From contig CP110972.1 in NCBI GenBank assembly GCA_028869255.1, positions 5,308,001 through 5,372,000 on the forward strand: a stretch of DNA of 64,000 nt, given 5' to 3'. Source of the DNA: Pseudomonas poae (GTDB lineage Bacteria > Pseudomonadota > Gammaproteobacteria > Pseudomonadales > Pseudomonadaceae). Below are positions 40,996-49,570 of the stretch, one piece after another. The translations under genes were made by a program, and so were the position numbers. The notes under the pieces were generated by a model, which was given only the letters and a program-made list of their open reading frames with translations, had not been told where the DNA came from and made no database searches. Position 1 is the stretch's first letter. Each line of letters begins with the position of its first letter.

Positions 40996-41715
40996 GTGAT
41001 CACTTTCAACATCGCCCAATGGCGTGCCTGGGCCCCTGGCCTTGAGAGCGCGGACGACTGGCACGCCTGGTGCCGGAACCCGGTGTTGCTGCCTGCAAGC
41101 GAAGCCTGCCCCGATGTGTCATTTCTGCCGGCGATGCAACGCCGCCGCCTGAGCCGTCTGGCGCGCATGGCATTCAGCGTGGGCTGGCCGCTGGCCGAGG
41201 GCCTGCAGGATCTGCCGCTGGTGTTTGTTTCGCGGCACGGCGAAACCCCGCGCACCCTGGATATCCTGAGTGACCTGGCCAACGACCAGCCGCTGTCGCC
41301 AACCCAGTTCAGCCTGTCGGTGCATAACGCGGTGATCGGCCTGTGGTCGATCCTGCGCAATGAAACCAGCGAGATGACTGCCCTCGCCGCTGCCGGCGAT
41401 GGCCTGGAGCACGGCATGCTCGAAGCCGCCGCGCTGCTGAATGAAGGCGCCCCGGCCGTTTTGCTGGTGATCACCGAAGAACAGCCGCCCGAAGCCTACG
41501 CCGGGTGGATCCAGGACGTGCCGTTCCCCTACGCCCTCGGCCTGCTGCTGACACCGGGCGACGAGTGGCAGCTGGAACTGAGCACCGCCACTGTCCAACC
41601 CACTCAAACCCAGTGGCCCCATGCCCTGAACCTGCTGCGCACCCTGCTCACCGAACAGGTTGCCTGCCAACATGCCTGGAAGAACCGCGTATGGAACTGG
41701 CAACGCAAGCCCTGA
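40996..41715 (+). CDS. APE cluster: beta-ketoacyl synthase chain-length-factor-like protein
   Basis: The 239-residue product matches the short ketosynthase N-terminal-like family found first in many APE clusters. It has a thiolase-like half with SLSVHNAVIGLW where a catalytic Cys motif would be, so it lacks the nucleophile. It probably pairs with one of the two full ketosynthases (54374 or 56723) as a chain-length factor. The start is GTG at 40996. Its last 25 bases overlap the next gene. Confidence 0.85.
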   Translation: MITFNIAQWRAWAPGLESADDWHAWCRNPVLLPASEACPDVSFLPAMQRRRLSRLARMAFSVGWPLAEGLQDLPLVFVSRHGETPRTLDILSDLANDQPLSPTQFSLSVHNAVIGLWSILRNETSEMTALAAAGDGLEHGMLEAAALLNEGAPAVLLVITEEQPPEAYAGWIQDVPFPYALGLLLTPGDEWQLELSTATVQPTQTQWPHALNLLRTLLTEQVACQHAWKNRVWNWQRKP

Positions 41716-42503
41716 CCGACAAGCACCGGGACGCCTATTACTGGCGTCTGTTCGCCACCGCTGCCAGCTTCGCGCTGTTCGGCTTCGGTGGGCTGTGCCT
41801 GCGTTTACTGGTATTTCCATTGCTCGGTTGCCTGCCGGGCAGCGCTGAAAAACACCAGCGCCGCGCCCGTCACACCATCAGCAAGCTGTTCTGGTTCTTC
41901 ATTCAGCTGATGCAAAAAGCCGGCGTACTGACTTACACCGTCGAGGGCGCTGAAAAACTCGGCCGCCCCGGCCAGATGATCATCGCCAACCACCCGTCGC
42001 TGATCGACGTGGTGTTTCTGATCGGCCTGGTGCGCCAGGCCAACTGCGTGGTCAAGCAGAGCCTGTGGCAGAACCCCTTCACCCGTGGCCCGGTTCGCGA
42101 CGCGGGCTATATCAGCAACGACGGCAGCGCCGAGATGCTTGATGCCGCCGCCGGCGCCCTGCAAGCCGGCCAGACCCTGATCATCTTTCCCGAGGGCACC
42201 CGCACCACACCCGGCGCGGCGCCTGCCTTTCATCGCGGGGGCGCCGCCATTGCGCTGCGCGGTGCGACAATCATCACCCCCGTGGTGATCAAGGTCAGCC
42301 CCACTACCCTGACCAAGGCCGAACCCTGGTACCGCATCCCAAAATGCCGTGTGCACTTCAGTTTGCGGGTGGGTGCCGATATAGAACCACAAGCCTTTGC
42401 TGCACTGGGGCCCGCGCCCCAGGCTTCACGCAAGCTCAACGATTACCTGCATCACTATTTTATTAAGGAGCTCGCCGAAGATGAGCGACCAACACCGCCT
42501 TGA
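41691..42503 (+). CDS. APE cluster: 1-acylglycerol-3-phosphate O-acyltransferase-like enzyme
   Basis: The 270-residue LPLAT-family protein has an N-terminal membrane segment, the acyltransferase motif NHPSLID (H-x4-D) near residue 98 and FPEGTRT near residue 167. It probably transfers an acyl or aryl-polyene chain to a lipid carrier. The ATG at 41691 overlaps the upstream gene. Confidence 0.88.
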   Translation: MELATQALTDKHRDAYYWRLFATAASFALFGFGGLCLRLLVFPLLGCLPGSAEKHQRRARHTISKLFWFFIQLMQKAGVLTYTVEGAEKLGRPGQMIIANHPSLIDVVFLIGLVRQANCVVKQSLWQNPFTRGPVRDAGYISNDGSAEMLDAAAGALQAGQTLIIFPEGTRTTPGAAPAFHRGGAAIALRGATIITPVVIKVSPTTLTKAEPWYRIPKCRVHFSLRVGADIEPQAFAALGPAPQASRKLNDYLHHYFIKELAEDERPTPP

Positions 42504-42750
42504 GCACGACATAAAGACGCTGATCATCGAGGCCCTGGGCCTGGAAGACATCAGCGCCGACGACATCGGCAGCGACCAGACCCTGTTTGGCGAAGGTCTT
42601 GGCCTGGATTCGGTAGACGCCCTGGAATTGGGCCTGGCGATTCAGAAAAAGTACGGCATAAAAATCGACGCCGACGCCAAAGACACCCGCAATCACTTCA
42701 CCAACGTGGCCAGCCTTGCGGCGTTCGTCACGGCCAGACAGGCAGCTTGA
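42481..42750 (+). CDS. APE cluster: acyl carrier protein 1
   Basis: The 89-residue acidic protein carries the phosphopantetheine site motif GLDSVDALEL (Ser near residue 42). It overlaps the acyltransferase by 23 bases and is followed 9 bases later by a second ACP. Paired ACPs are a hallmark of APE systems. Confidence 0.92.
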   Translation: MSDQHRLEHDIKTLIIEALGLEDISADDIGSDQTLFGEGLGLDSVDALELGLAIQKKYGIKIDADAKDTRNHFTNVASLAAFVTARQAA

Positions 42751-42759
42751 GACCGGACC

Positions 42760-43014
42760 ATGCAAACTCGTGACGATATTTTCAACACCCTGCGCGATGC
42801 CTTGGTGGAACTGTTTGAACTGGACCCTGCCCGCGTCACGCTCGACGCCAACCTGTACCAGGACCTGGAAATCGACAGCATCGACGCCGTGGACCTGATC
42901 GACCATATCAAGCGCCAGACCGGCAAGAAGATCGCCGCCGAAGAATTCAAGGCCGTGCGCACCGTCAACGACGTGGTTGAGGCGGTGTACCGTCTGGTCA
43001 CGCCTGCCGCATGA
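42760..43014 (+). CDS. APE cluster: acyl carrier protein 2
   Basis: The 84-residue protein has the motif EIDSIDAVDLIDH, with the modified Ser near residue 38. It differs clearly from ACP1, so the two may carry different intermediates (starter loading versus chain extension). Its stop overlaps the next start (ATGA). Confidence 0.92.
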   Translation: MQTRDDIFNTLRDALVELFELDPARVTLDANLYQDLEIDSIDAVDLIDHIKRQTGKKIAAEEFKAVRTVNDVVEAVYRLVTPAA

Positions 43015-43556
43015 GCCGGCTGATCGGCCTTGGCCTGTTGCTGGCGGGGCTGCTGTACCCCTTTGCGGTGTATTACGGCACCGAGCACTTTGCGCCGTGG
43101 CAATTCGGCCTGCTGCTCGGCAGCCTGTGGCTGTTGCGCGCACTCACCGGCGCACGGCGCCCGGGCAGCCGCTGGATGGCCGTGGCGGTGATCGTGTTTT
43201 GCCTGCTGCTGGCCTGGTTCGACAACCCGCACCTGCTGCGCTGGTACCCGAGCCTGGTCAGCGCGTTCATGCTGGCGCTGTTCGGCCTGAGCCTGAAATA
43301 CGGCCCGCCGATGGTCGAGCGCCTGGCGCGCATGAGCGAGCCGCAGCTGCCACCGCACGCCATTGTGTATACCCGCCAGGTCACCGTGGTGTGGAGTGTG
43401 TTTTTTCTGTGTAATGGCCTGCTCGCCGCCGCCCTCACCCTGTGGGCGCCGCTGAGCTGGTGGACGTTGTACAACGGCCTGATCGCCTACGGGCTGATGG
43501 GGCTGTTGTTTGCCGTGGAATGGCTGGTACGACAAAGGGTTCGAGGCCGCGTATGA
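43011..43556 (+). CDS. APE cluster: COG4648-like membrane protein
   Basis: The 181-residue protein has about five hydrophobic segments separated by short basic loops and no catalytic motif that I recognise. Homologous membrane proteins of unknown function are standard members of APE clusters. It overlaps the genes on both sides by 4 bases. Confidence 0.8.
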   Translation: MSRLIGLGLLLAGLLYPFAVYYGTEHFAPWQFGLLLGSLWLLRALTGARRPGSRWMAVAVIVFCLLLAWFDNPHLLRWYPSLVSAFMLALFGLSLKYGPPMVERLARMSEPQLPPHAIVYTRQVTVVWSVFFLCNGLLAAALTLWAPLSWWTLYNGLIAYGLMGLLFAVEWLVRQRVRGRV

Positions 43557-45223
43557 ATGGGTTGAAACTTGAGCACGTGCTGCTTGAGCCGCTGGAACAC
43601 CGTTTGGTCACCACCGAACCTGCGATGAATCACGCCCAGCTGTGGGCGCACGCCCTGAGCCTGGCGGCGGGCCTGCAAGCCCGTGGCATCCGGCGTGTGG
43701 CGGTGCACCTGGAAGACGCCGGCGAACTGGCGATTGCCCTGCTGGGCGCCTGGCGCGCCGGGGTCAGCGTACTGCTGCCCGCCGACCTGCAACCCCAGAC
43801 CCGCCAACGCTGGGACGCCGCCGTGGACGCGTGGCTGGTTGCAGGCGCCGATCTCGACGCGCTGTACCAAACGCCATTGAGCCCCGCCGCGCTCGACCTG
43901 GACGCCTGCCAACTGAGCCTGTGCACCTCCGGCTCCAGCGGCGAGCCCAAGCGTATCGACAAAACCCTGCGCCAACTGGCCAACGAAGTTGAGGCGCTGG
44001 AAGCCCTGTGGGGCGCAGACCTCAAAGGCGCCTGCATCATCGGCAGCGTGGCCACCCAGCATATCTACGGTTTGCTGTTCCGCGTGCTGTGGCCGCTGTG
44101 CGCCGGTCGCACCTTTGTGCGCAAGCAACTGGCCTTCCCCGAAGACCTGCAGCGCGCCAGCCGCGAGCACCCACAATTTGCCTGGGTCGCCAGCCCCGCG
44201 CTGCTCAAGCGCATGGGCGACAACCTCGACTGGCCTGCGCTGAGCCAGGTCGCTCGGGTGTTCTCCTCAGGCGGTGCGTTGCCCGTCGAAGCGGCCGGTA
44301 GCCTTTACGACCGCTTGCAGCAATGGCCGACGGAAATCCTCGGCAGCTCGGAAACCGGCGGCATCGCCTGGCGCCAGGGCGCGCAGCCGTGGCAGCCGTT
44401 TGCCGACGTGCAATTGAGCCAGGATCCCGACGGCGCGCTGCGTATCGCCTCGCCCTACCTGCCCGAGGGGCATATCGAACACACCGCCGACGCGGCGCGC
44501 ATCCACTCGGACGGCCGTTTCGAACTGCTGGGCCGCCTGGACCGCATCGTCAAACTGGAAGAAAAACGCATCTCCCTGCCCATGCTCGAACAGGCACTGA
44601 TGGCCCACCCGTGGGTCGCCGAAACCCGCCTGGGTGTGGTGCAGGAAAACCGCGCCTCCCTCGGCGCGCTGGTGGTGCTGAGCGCCGAAGGCTTGCATGC
44701 CTTGCGCAACCAGGGCCGACGCAGCGTCACCCAGACCCTGCGCCAGCACTTGAGCCAACACTGCGAAGCCCTGGCGCTGCCGCGGCGTTGGCGCTTGCTG
44801 CGCCAGCTGCCGCTGAACAGCCAGGGCAAGCTGCCCCAGGCCGACATCGAAGCGCTGCTGTTGGCGCCCCGGACGAAAGCCCCGGAGGTTCTGGAGCAAG
44901 TCGAAGCCGACGGCGAATGGACCTTGCAACTGAGTGTGCCGCCGGACCTGGCCTATTTCAGCGGCCACTTCCCGGTCACACCGGTGCTGCCAGGAGTGGT
45001 GCAGGTGGAATGGGCCTTCAACCTCGGCCAGCAACTGCTGGACCTGCCCGCCACCTTTGCCGGGATGGAAGTGCTCAAGTTCCAGCAACTGGTACGCCCA
45101 GGCGACCGCATCGAACTGCACCTGCGCTTCGACGCGGACCGCGCCAAGCTTTATTTCGCCTACCGCAACGGCGTCGCCGCCTGCTCCAGCGGCCGGATAG
45201 TGTTGGAGACGCCAAGTGAATAA
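43553..45223 (+). CDS. APE cluster: AMP-ligase fused to a FabZ-like hotdog domain
   Basis: The 556-residue protein starts with an ANL adenylate-forming domain, with the P-loop variant [13 protein letters not shown] near residue 123, which should activate an aromatic acid and load it on an ACP. From about residue 455 a hotdog domain follows, with [15 protein letters not shown], close to the FabA/FabZ active-site histidine motif. In other APE clusters these are often separate genes (AMP ligase and one dehydratase half). Fusion places starter loading and dehydration on one chain. Confidence 0.88.
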   Translation: MNGLKLEHVLLEPLEHRLVTTEPAMNHAQLWAHALSLAAGLQARGIRRVAVHLEDAGELAIALLGAWRAGVSVLLPADLQPQTRQRWDAAVDAWLVAGADLDALYQTPLSPAALDLDACQLSLCTSGSSGEPKRIDKTLRQLANEVEALEALWGADLKGACIIGSVATQHIYGLLFRVLWPLCAGRTFVRKQLAFPEDLQRASREHPQFAWVASPALLKRMGDNLDWPALSQVARVFSSGGALPVEAAGSLYDRLQQWPTEILGSSETGGIAWRQGAQPWQPFADVQLSQDPDGALRIASPYLPEGHIEHTADAARIHSDGRFELLGRLDRIVKLEEKRISLPMLEQALMAHPWVAETRLGVVQENRASLGALVVLSAEGLHALRNQGRRSVTQTLRQHLSQHCEALALPRRWRLLRQLPLNSQGKLPQADIEALLLAPRTKAPEVLEQVEADGEWTLQLSVPPDLAYFSGHFPVTPVLPGVVQVEWAFNLGQQLLDLPATFAGMEVLKFQQLVRPGDRIELHLRFDADRAKLYFAYRNGVAACSSGRIVLETPSE

Positions 45224-45270
45224 GCTCTTGTGGCGAGCGGGCTGGCTGTGGCGACTTCGGGGTACGGGTC

Positions 45271-46005
45271 ATGCATAACCCCTGCGCCCTGATCCCGGTC
45301 TACAACCATGAAGCTGCGGTGCCGGCCGTGGTGCATAGCCTGTTGAACAGCGGCTTGCCGTGCCTGCTGGTCGATGATGGCAGCAGCGCGGCGTGCGCGG
45401 CGGTATTGGCGCACTTGGCGACACTCGATAACGTCACCCTGCTGACCTTGCCGAATAATCAAGGCAAGGGCGGCGCGGTCATGGCCGGGTTCCGTGAGGC
45501 GGCGCGCCTGGGTTTCAGCCACGCCCTGCAAGTGGATGCCGACGGCCAGCACGACCTGCGCGAGGTCGAGAGCTTCCTCGACGCCTCGCGCACGCACCCC
45601 GACGCCGTGATCTGCGGCTACCCAGAATACGACGAGAGCGTGCCCAAAGGCCGCCTCTACGCCCGCTACCTGACCCATGTTTGGGTGTGGATCAACACCC
45701 TGTCGCTGCAGATTCGCGACTCGATGTGCGGCTTTCGCGTGTACCCGCTGGCGCCCACCCTGGCATTGATGAACTCGGCCTACATCGGCACGCGCATGGA
45801 TTTTGACTCGGACATCCTGGTACGCCTGGCGTGGCGCAACCAGCCGATGCGCTGGCTGCCGACCAAAGTGCATTACCCCGCCGACGGCCTGTCGCACTTC
45901 CGCTTGTTCCACGACAACGTGCGTATCTCGGCCATGCACACCCGCTTGTTTTTCGGCATGTTGGTGCGTGCCCCGATGATCCTGTGGCGACGGTGGCAGG
46001 CATGA
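45271..46005 (+). CDS. APE cluster: family 2 glycosyltransferase
   Basis: The 244-residue GT-A fold protein has IPVYNH at the start, VDDGSS near residue 35 and the metal-binding DADGQHD near residue 90. It probably uses a nucleotide- or polyprenyl-linked sugar to modify the polyene lipid. The 47 bases before it contain a lone REP-like half (TGTGGCGAGCGGGCTGG), so it is one of the few genes not overlapping its predecessor. Confidence 0.88.
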   Translation: MHNPCALIPVYNHEAAVPAVVHSLLNSGLPCLLVDDGSSAACAAVLAHLATLDNVTLLTLPNNQGKGGAVMAGFREAARLGFSHALQVDADGQHDLREVESFLDASRTHPDAVICGYPEYDESVPKGRLYARYLTHVWVWINTLSLQIRDSMCGFRVYPLAPTLALMNSAYIGTRMDFDSDILVRLAWRNQPMRWLPTKVHYPADGLSHFRLFHDNVRISAMHTRLFFGMLVRAPMILWRRWQA

Positions 46006-46937
46006 GCGACAGCAGCAAACACTGGGCCGACCGCGAGGAACGCGGCAGCTTCTGGCTGATGAAACTCACCGCCATCGCCGCCAAGGTCCTCGGCCGCCGC
46101 CTGCTGAGCCCGCTGCTGTATGGCATCGTGTTGTACTTTTTCGTGTTTGGCCGCACGGCGCGCCAAAGCGCCTGGCAATACCAGCAGCGCCTGGCCGACT
46201 GGAGCGGGCGCGATGAGCTGCGCCCCACCCACCGCAAAGTCTTCGGCCAGTTCATGGCCTTTGCCGACGCGCTGCTCGACAAGCTCGACGTGTGGAACGG
46301 CAAGCTGCGCCTGGAACAGATCGAGATCAACGACCCGGCCAAGCTGCGCGGGCAACTGCGCGGTGAGCGCGGGCAGATGCTGGTGGGCGCGCACCTGGGC
46401 AACCTCGAAGTGTGCCGCGCACTCGCCGAGATCGGTGAACAAGTCACCATGAACGTGCTGGTACACACCAAGCATGCCGAACGCTTCAACCGCCTGCTCG
46501 GCGAAGCCGGGGCCACCCATTTGCGCCTGATTCAGGTCAGCGAGCTGGACCCGGCCACCATGCTGCTGCTCAGCCAGCGCCTGGACGACGGCGAGTGGCT
46601 GGCGATTGCCGGTGACCGCGTGCCACTGCACGGTGGGCGCAAGGTGCGCGTGGACTTCCTCGGGCATCGCGCCGCGTTCCCCCAGGGCCCGTGGCTGCTG
46701 GCCGGCCTGCTCAAATGCCCGGTGAACCTGCTGATGTGCCTCAAGCACAAAAACCGCTATCGCCTGACCATCGAGCCCTTCACCCCCTTGATCGAATGGA
46801 AGCGCAGCACCCGCGAACAGGTGATTGCCGAGTGGACCGCACGCTACGCCGCACGCCTGGGTCAGTTCTGCCTGGAAGCGCCCCAACAATGGTTCAACTT
46901 TTACCCTTTCTGGAAGACCGATGACGACGCATCTTGA
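46002..46937 (+). CDS. APE cluster: LpxL/HtrB-like acyltransferase
   Basis: The 311-residue protein has an N-terminal hydrophobic anchor and the lipid A acyltransferase motif GAHLGNLEV (H-x4-E) near residue 127, plus GDRVPLHGG near residue 205. It probably transfers an acyl chain to the polyene lipid. It overlaps the genes on both sides (4 and 17 bases). Confidence 0.88.
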   Translation: MSDSSKHWADREERGSFWLMKLTAIAAKVLGRRLLSPLLYGIVLYFFVFGRTARQSAWQYQQRLADWSGRDELRPTHRKVFGQFMAFADALLDKLDVWNGKLRLEQIEINDPAKLRGQLRGERGQMLVGAHLGNLEVCRALAEIGEQVTMNVLVHTKHAERFNRLLGEAGATHLRLIQVSELDPATMLLLSQRLDDGEWLAIAGDRVPLHGGRKVRVDFLGHRAAFPQGPWLLAGLLKCPVNLLMCLKHKNRYRLTIEPFTPLIEWKRSTREQVIAEWTARYAARLGQFCLEAPQQWFNFYPFWKTDDDAS

Positions 46938-48462
46938 GCCGGTAACCTTTGGCGAACGCGCCTTGCGCATTGAAGACGTGCTGGCCCTGGCCAACCGCCA
47001 GGCGCCCACGCAGTTACAGGGCGATGCGGCCTATCGCCAGCGCATTGCCAAAGGCGCGCAGTTCCTCGACTCGCTGCTGGACAAGGAAGGCGTGATCTAC
47101 GGCGTGACCACCGGTTACGGCGACTCGTGCGTGGTGGCGGTGCCGTTGCAGCACGTCGAGGCGTTGCCACGTCACCTCTACACCTTCCACGGCTGCGGCC
47201 TCGGCAAACTGCTCGACGCCCAGGCGACCCGCGCCGTGCTGGCGGCGCGTTTGCAGTCGCTGTGCCATGGCGTGTCGGGCGTGCGTGTAGAGCTGCTGGA
47301 GCGCCTGCATGCGTTCCTCGAGCACGATGTGCTGCCGTTGATCCCGGAAGAAGGCTCAGTGGGCGCCAGCGGTGATTTGACGCCGCTGTCCTACGTCGCC
47401 GCGACCTTGTCCGGCGAGCGCGAAGTGTTGTTCCGTGGCGAACGCCGCCAGGCCGCCGATGTGCACCGCGAGCTGGGCTGGGAGCCTTTGGTGCTGCGCC
47501 CCAAGGAAGCCTTGGCGTTAATGAACGGCACCGCCGTGATGACCGGACTGGCCTGCCTGGCCTTCGCCCGCGCCGACTACCTGCTGCAACTGGCCACGCG
47601 CATCACCGCCATGAACGTGGTGGCGCTGCAAGGCAACCCGGAGCACTTCGACGAGCGCCTGTTCGCCGCCAAACCGCACCCGGGGCAGATGCAGGTCGCC
47701 GCCTGGCTGCGCAAGGACCTGGCGATTGATGCGCCGACCGCGCCGCTGCACCGCCTGCAGGACCGCTACTCGCTGCGTTGCGCGCCGCATGTGCTCGGGG
47801 TGTTGGCCGACAGCCTGAATTGGCTGCGCTCGTTTATCGAGATCGAACTGAACAGCGCCAACGACAACCCGATCATCGACGCCGAAGAAGAACGCGTGCT
47901 GCATGGCGGGCACTTCTACGGCGGGCATATCGCCTTTGCCATGGACAGCCTCAAAACCCTGGTGGCGAACGTTGCCGACCTGCTCGACCGCCAGCTCGCG
48001 CTGCTGGTGGACGTGCGTTACAACCACGGCCTGCCGAGCAACCTGTCCGGCGCGCCGGCCGACCGCGCAATGATTAACCACGGCTTCAAGGCCGTGCAGA
48101 TCGGCACCAGCGCCTGGACCGCCGAAGCGCTGAAAAATACCATGCCGGCCAGCGTGTTCTCGCGCTCCACCGAGTGCCACAACCAGGACAAGGTGAGCAT
48201 GGGCACCATCGCCGCCCGCGATGCAATCCGTGTGCTGGAGCTGACCGAACAGGTCGCCGCCGCCACCTTGCTGGCGGCCAACCAGGGCGTGTGGCTGCGC
48301 GCCCAGGCTGAGGATGCGCGCCCGTTGCCACCGGCCCTGGCGGCCATGCACGCGGCACTGGCCAAGGACTTCCCGCCGGTGATCGAAGACCGCGCCCTGG
48401 AAGGCGAGCTGCGCCTGTGCCTCAAGCGCATCGCCGAGCAACACTGGAGGCTGCATGCGTAG
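46921..48462 (+). CDS. APE cluster: aromatic amino acid ammonia-lyase (HAL/PAL/TAL family)
   Basis: The 513-residue lyase carries the MIO cofactor triad Ala149-Ser150-Gly151 in GASGDLTP and the conserved tail ECHNQDKVSMGT. It would deaminate an aromatic amino acid to an arylacrylate, which could feed the polyene starter. The substrate-selectivity pair aligned to His-Leu of TAL and Ser-His of HAL reads Phe89-His90, so histidine is unlikely as substrate, but phenylalanine versus tyrosine cannot be settled. It overlaps the thioesterase by 8 bases. Confidence 0.9.
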   Translation: MTTHLEPVTFGERALRIEDVLALANRQAPTQLQGDAAYRQRIAKGAQFLDSLLDKEGVIYGVTTGYGDSCVVAVPLQHVEALPRHLYTFHGCGLGKLLDAQATRAVLAARLQSLCHGVSGVRVELLERLHAFLEHDVLPLIPEEGSVGASGDLTPLSYVAATLSGEREVLFRGERRQAADVHRELGWEPLVLRPKEALALMNGTAVMTGLACLAFARADYLLQLATRITAMNVVALQGNPEHFDERLFAAKPHPGQMQVAAWLRKDLAIDAPTAPLHRLQDRYSLRCAPHVLGVLADSLNWLRSFIEIELNSANDNPIIDAEEERVLHGGHFYGGHIAFAMDSLKTLVANVADLLDRQLALLVDVRYNHGLPSNLSGAPADRAMINHGFKAVQIGTSAWTAEALKNTMPASVFSRSTECHNQDKVSMGTIAARDAIRVLELTEQVAAATLLAANQGVWLRAQAEDARPLPPALAAMHAALAKDFPPVIEDRALEGELRLCLKRIAEQHWRLHA

Positions 48463-48861
48463 CCCGGGCGTGTTGCACAGCGACACACAAATCCTCGTGC
48501 CGTTTTTTGATATCGACACCATGAATGTGGTGTGGCACGGGCACTACGTGAAGTACTGGAAGTGGCGCGCTGCGCGTTGCTGGACAAGCTCGACCACAAC
48601 TACACGGCGATGCTCGAAGCCGGCTACGCGTGGCCGGTGATCGATATGCAGCTGCGCTATGTGCGCGGCGCCACCTTTGGCCAGACCATCAACGTGCGCG
48701 CCAGTTTGGTGGAATGGGAGAACCGTCTGAAGGTGAATTACCTGATCACCGACCTTGCCAGCGGCGAACGCCTGACCCGCGCCAGCACCGTGCAGGTAGC
48801 CGTCGAAATCGCCAGCCGCGAGATGCAGCTGGCCTCCCCAAAGTCTTCACCGACGCCGTAG
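48455..48861 (+). CDS. APE cluster: 4HBT-type thioesterase, one apparent base deletion
   Basis: The N-terminus FFDIDTMNVVWHGHYVKY has the Asp-x3-Met-x2-V(V/T) hotdog thioesterase motif. The frame then breaks near 48556, where TACTGG stands for TACCTGG. With one C restored the protein is 135 residues and ends at 48861. It could release misprimed chains or the finished polyene from the ACP. Confidence 0.85.
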
Positions 48862-48874
48862 AAAGGGCCTTGAA

Positions 48875-49570
48875 ATGCTGACCCCTGTGGGAGCGGGCTT
48901 GCCCGCGATGGACGTTAACGATGACGCAGCTCCCCTGACACTGCGCGGCGCACTCAGGCTTTTCGCGAGCAAGCCCGCTCCCACATTACTCGCGCTGTGC
49001 CTGTTGCTGGGTATGCCAGGATTCGCTCACGCCTTTGACCTGCAACAACTCAGCGATCAACTGGCCAAGCCCTCCGTGATCCACGGCAACTTCACCCAGG
49101 AAAAACACCTGCGCGCCCTGCCGCAACCCTTGGTCAGCAAGGGCACCTTCGTGCTCGCCAAAGACCACGGCCTGCTCTGGCTGCTCAAGACCCCGCTGCA
49201 ACAGGACTACCGCATCAGCGCCCAAGGCATCGCCCGGCGTGACGCCAATGGCTGGCAATGGCTGCCGAACAAGAGCGCCGGCGCCGAACAGAATCGCCTG
49301 TTCCTCGCCGTGCTCCAGGGCGACAGCAGCGGCTTGCAGCGCGACTTCGAATTGCAACTGCAAGGCGAAGCCCAGCACTGGAAGCTCACGCTGATCCCGC
49401 GTTCGCTGCTGCTCAAACAAGTCTTCACCCAGATCAATATCGACGGCGGCGAGCTGGTGCAGAAAATCGAACTGCTGGAAACCCAAGGCGACAGCACGGT
49501 GCTGCGCATGCAGGACAGCACCGCCGAGCAGCCGTTGAGCGATGCGGAGCAACACGACTTTGCCCAGTGA
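48875..49570 (+). CDS. APE cluster: LolA-like periplasmic lipoprotein carrier with REPIN-derived N-terminus
   Basis: From about residue 38 the protein has a normal signal peptide (LLALCLLLGMPGFAHA) and a LolA-like beta sheet (IHGNFTQEKHLRALPQPLVS). It probably carries the polyene lipid across the periplasm. Codons 5-37 are encoded by a REPIN (48886-48985) inserted just after the apparent start, so the first 36 or so residues are repeat-derived. Start choices include the ATG at 48875 and an in-frame ATG at 48908. The native start may have been destroyed. Confidence 0.8.
   Translation: MLTPVGAGLPAMDVNDDAAPLTLRGALRLFASKPAPTLLALCLLLGMPGFAHAFDLQQLSDQLAKPSVIHGNFTQEKHLRALPQPLVSKGTFVLAKDHGLLWLLKTPLQQDYRISAQGIARRDANGWQWLPNKSAGAEQNRLFLAVLQGDSSGLQRDFELQLQGEAQHWKLTLIPRSLLLKQVFTQINIDGGELVQKIELLETQGDSTVLRMQDSTAEQPLSDAEQHDFAQ
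48886..48985. repeat. REPIN inside the 5' end of the LolA-like gene
   Basis: Arms TGTGGGAGCGGGCTTGCCCG (left) and the TTGCTCGCGAA subtype (right, inverted) enclose a spacer. The frame stays open through the whole element, so it now encodes protein. Confidence 0.85.
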
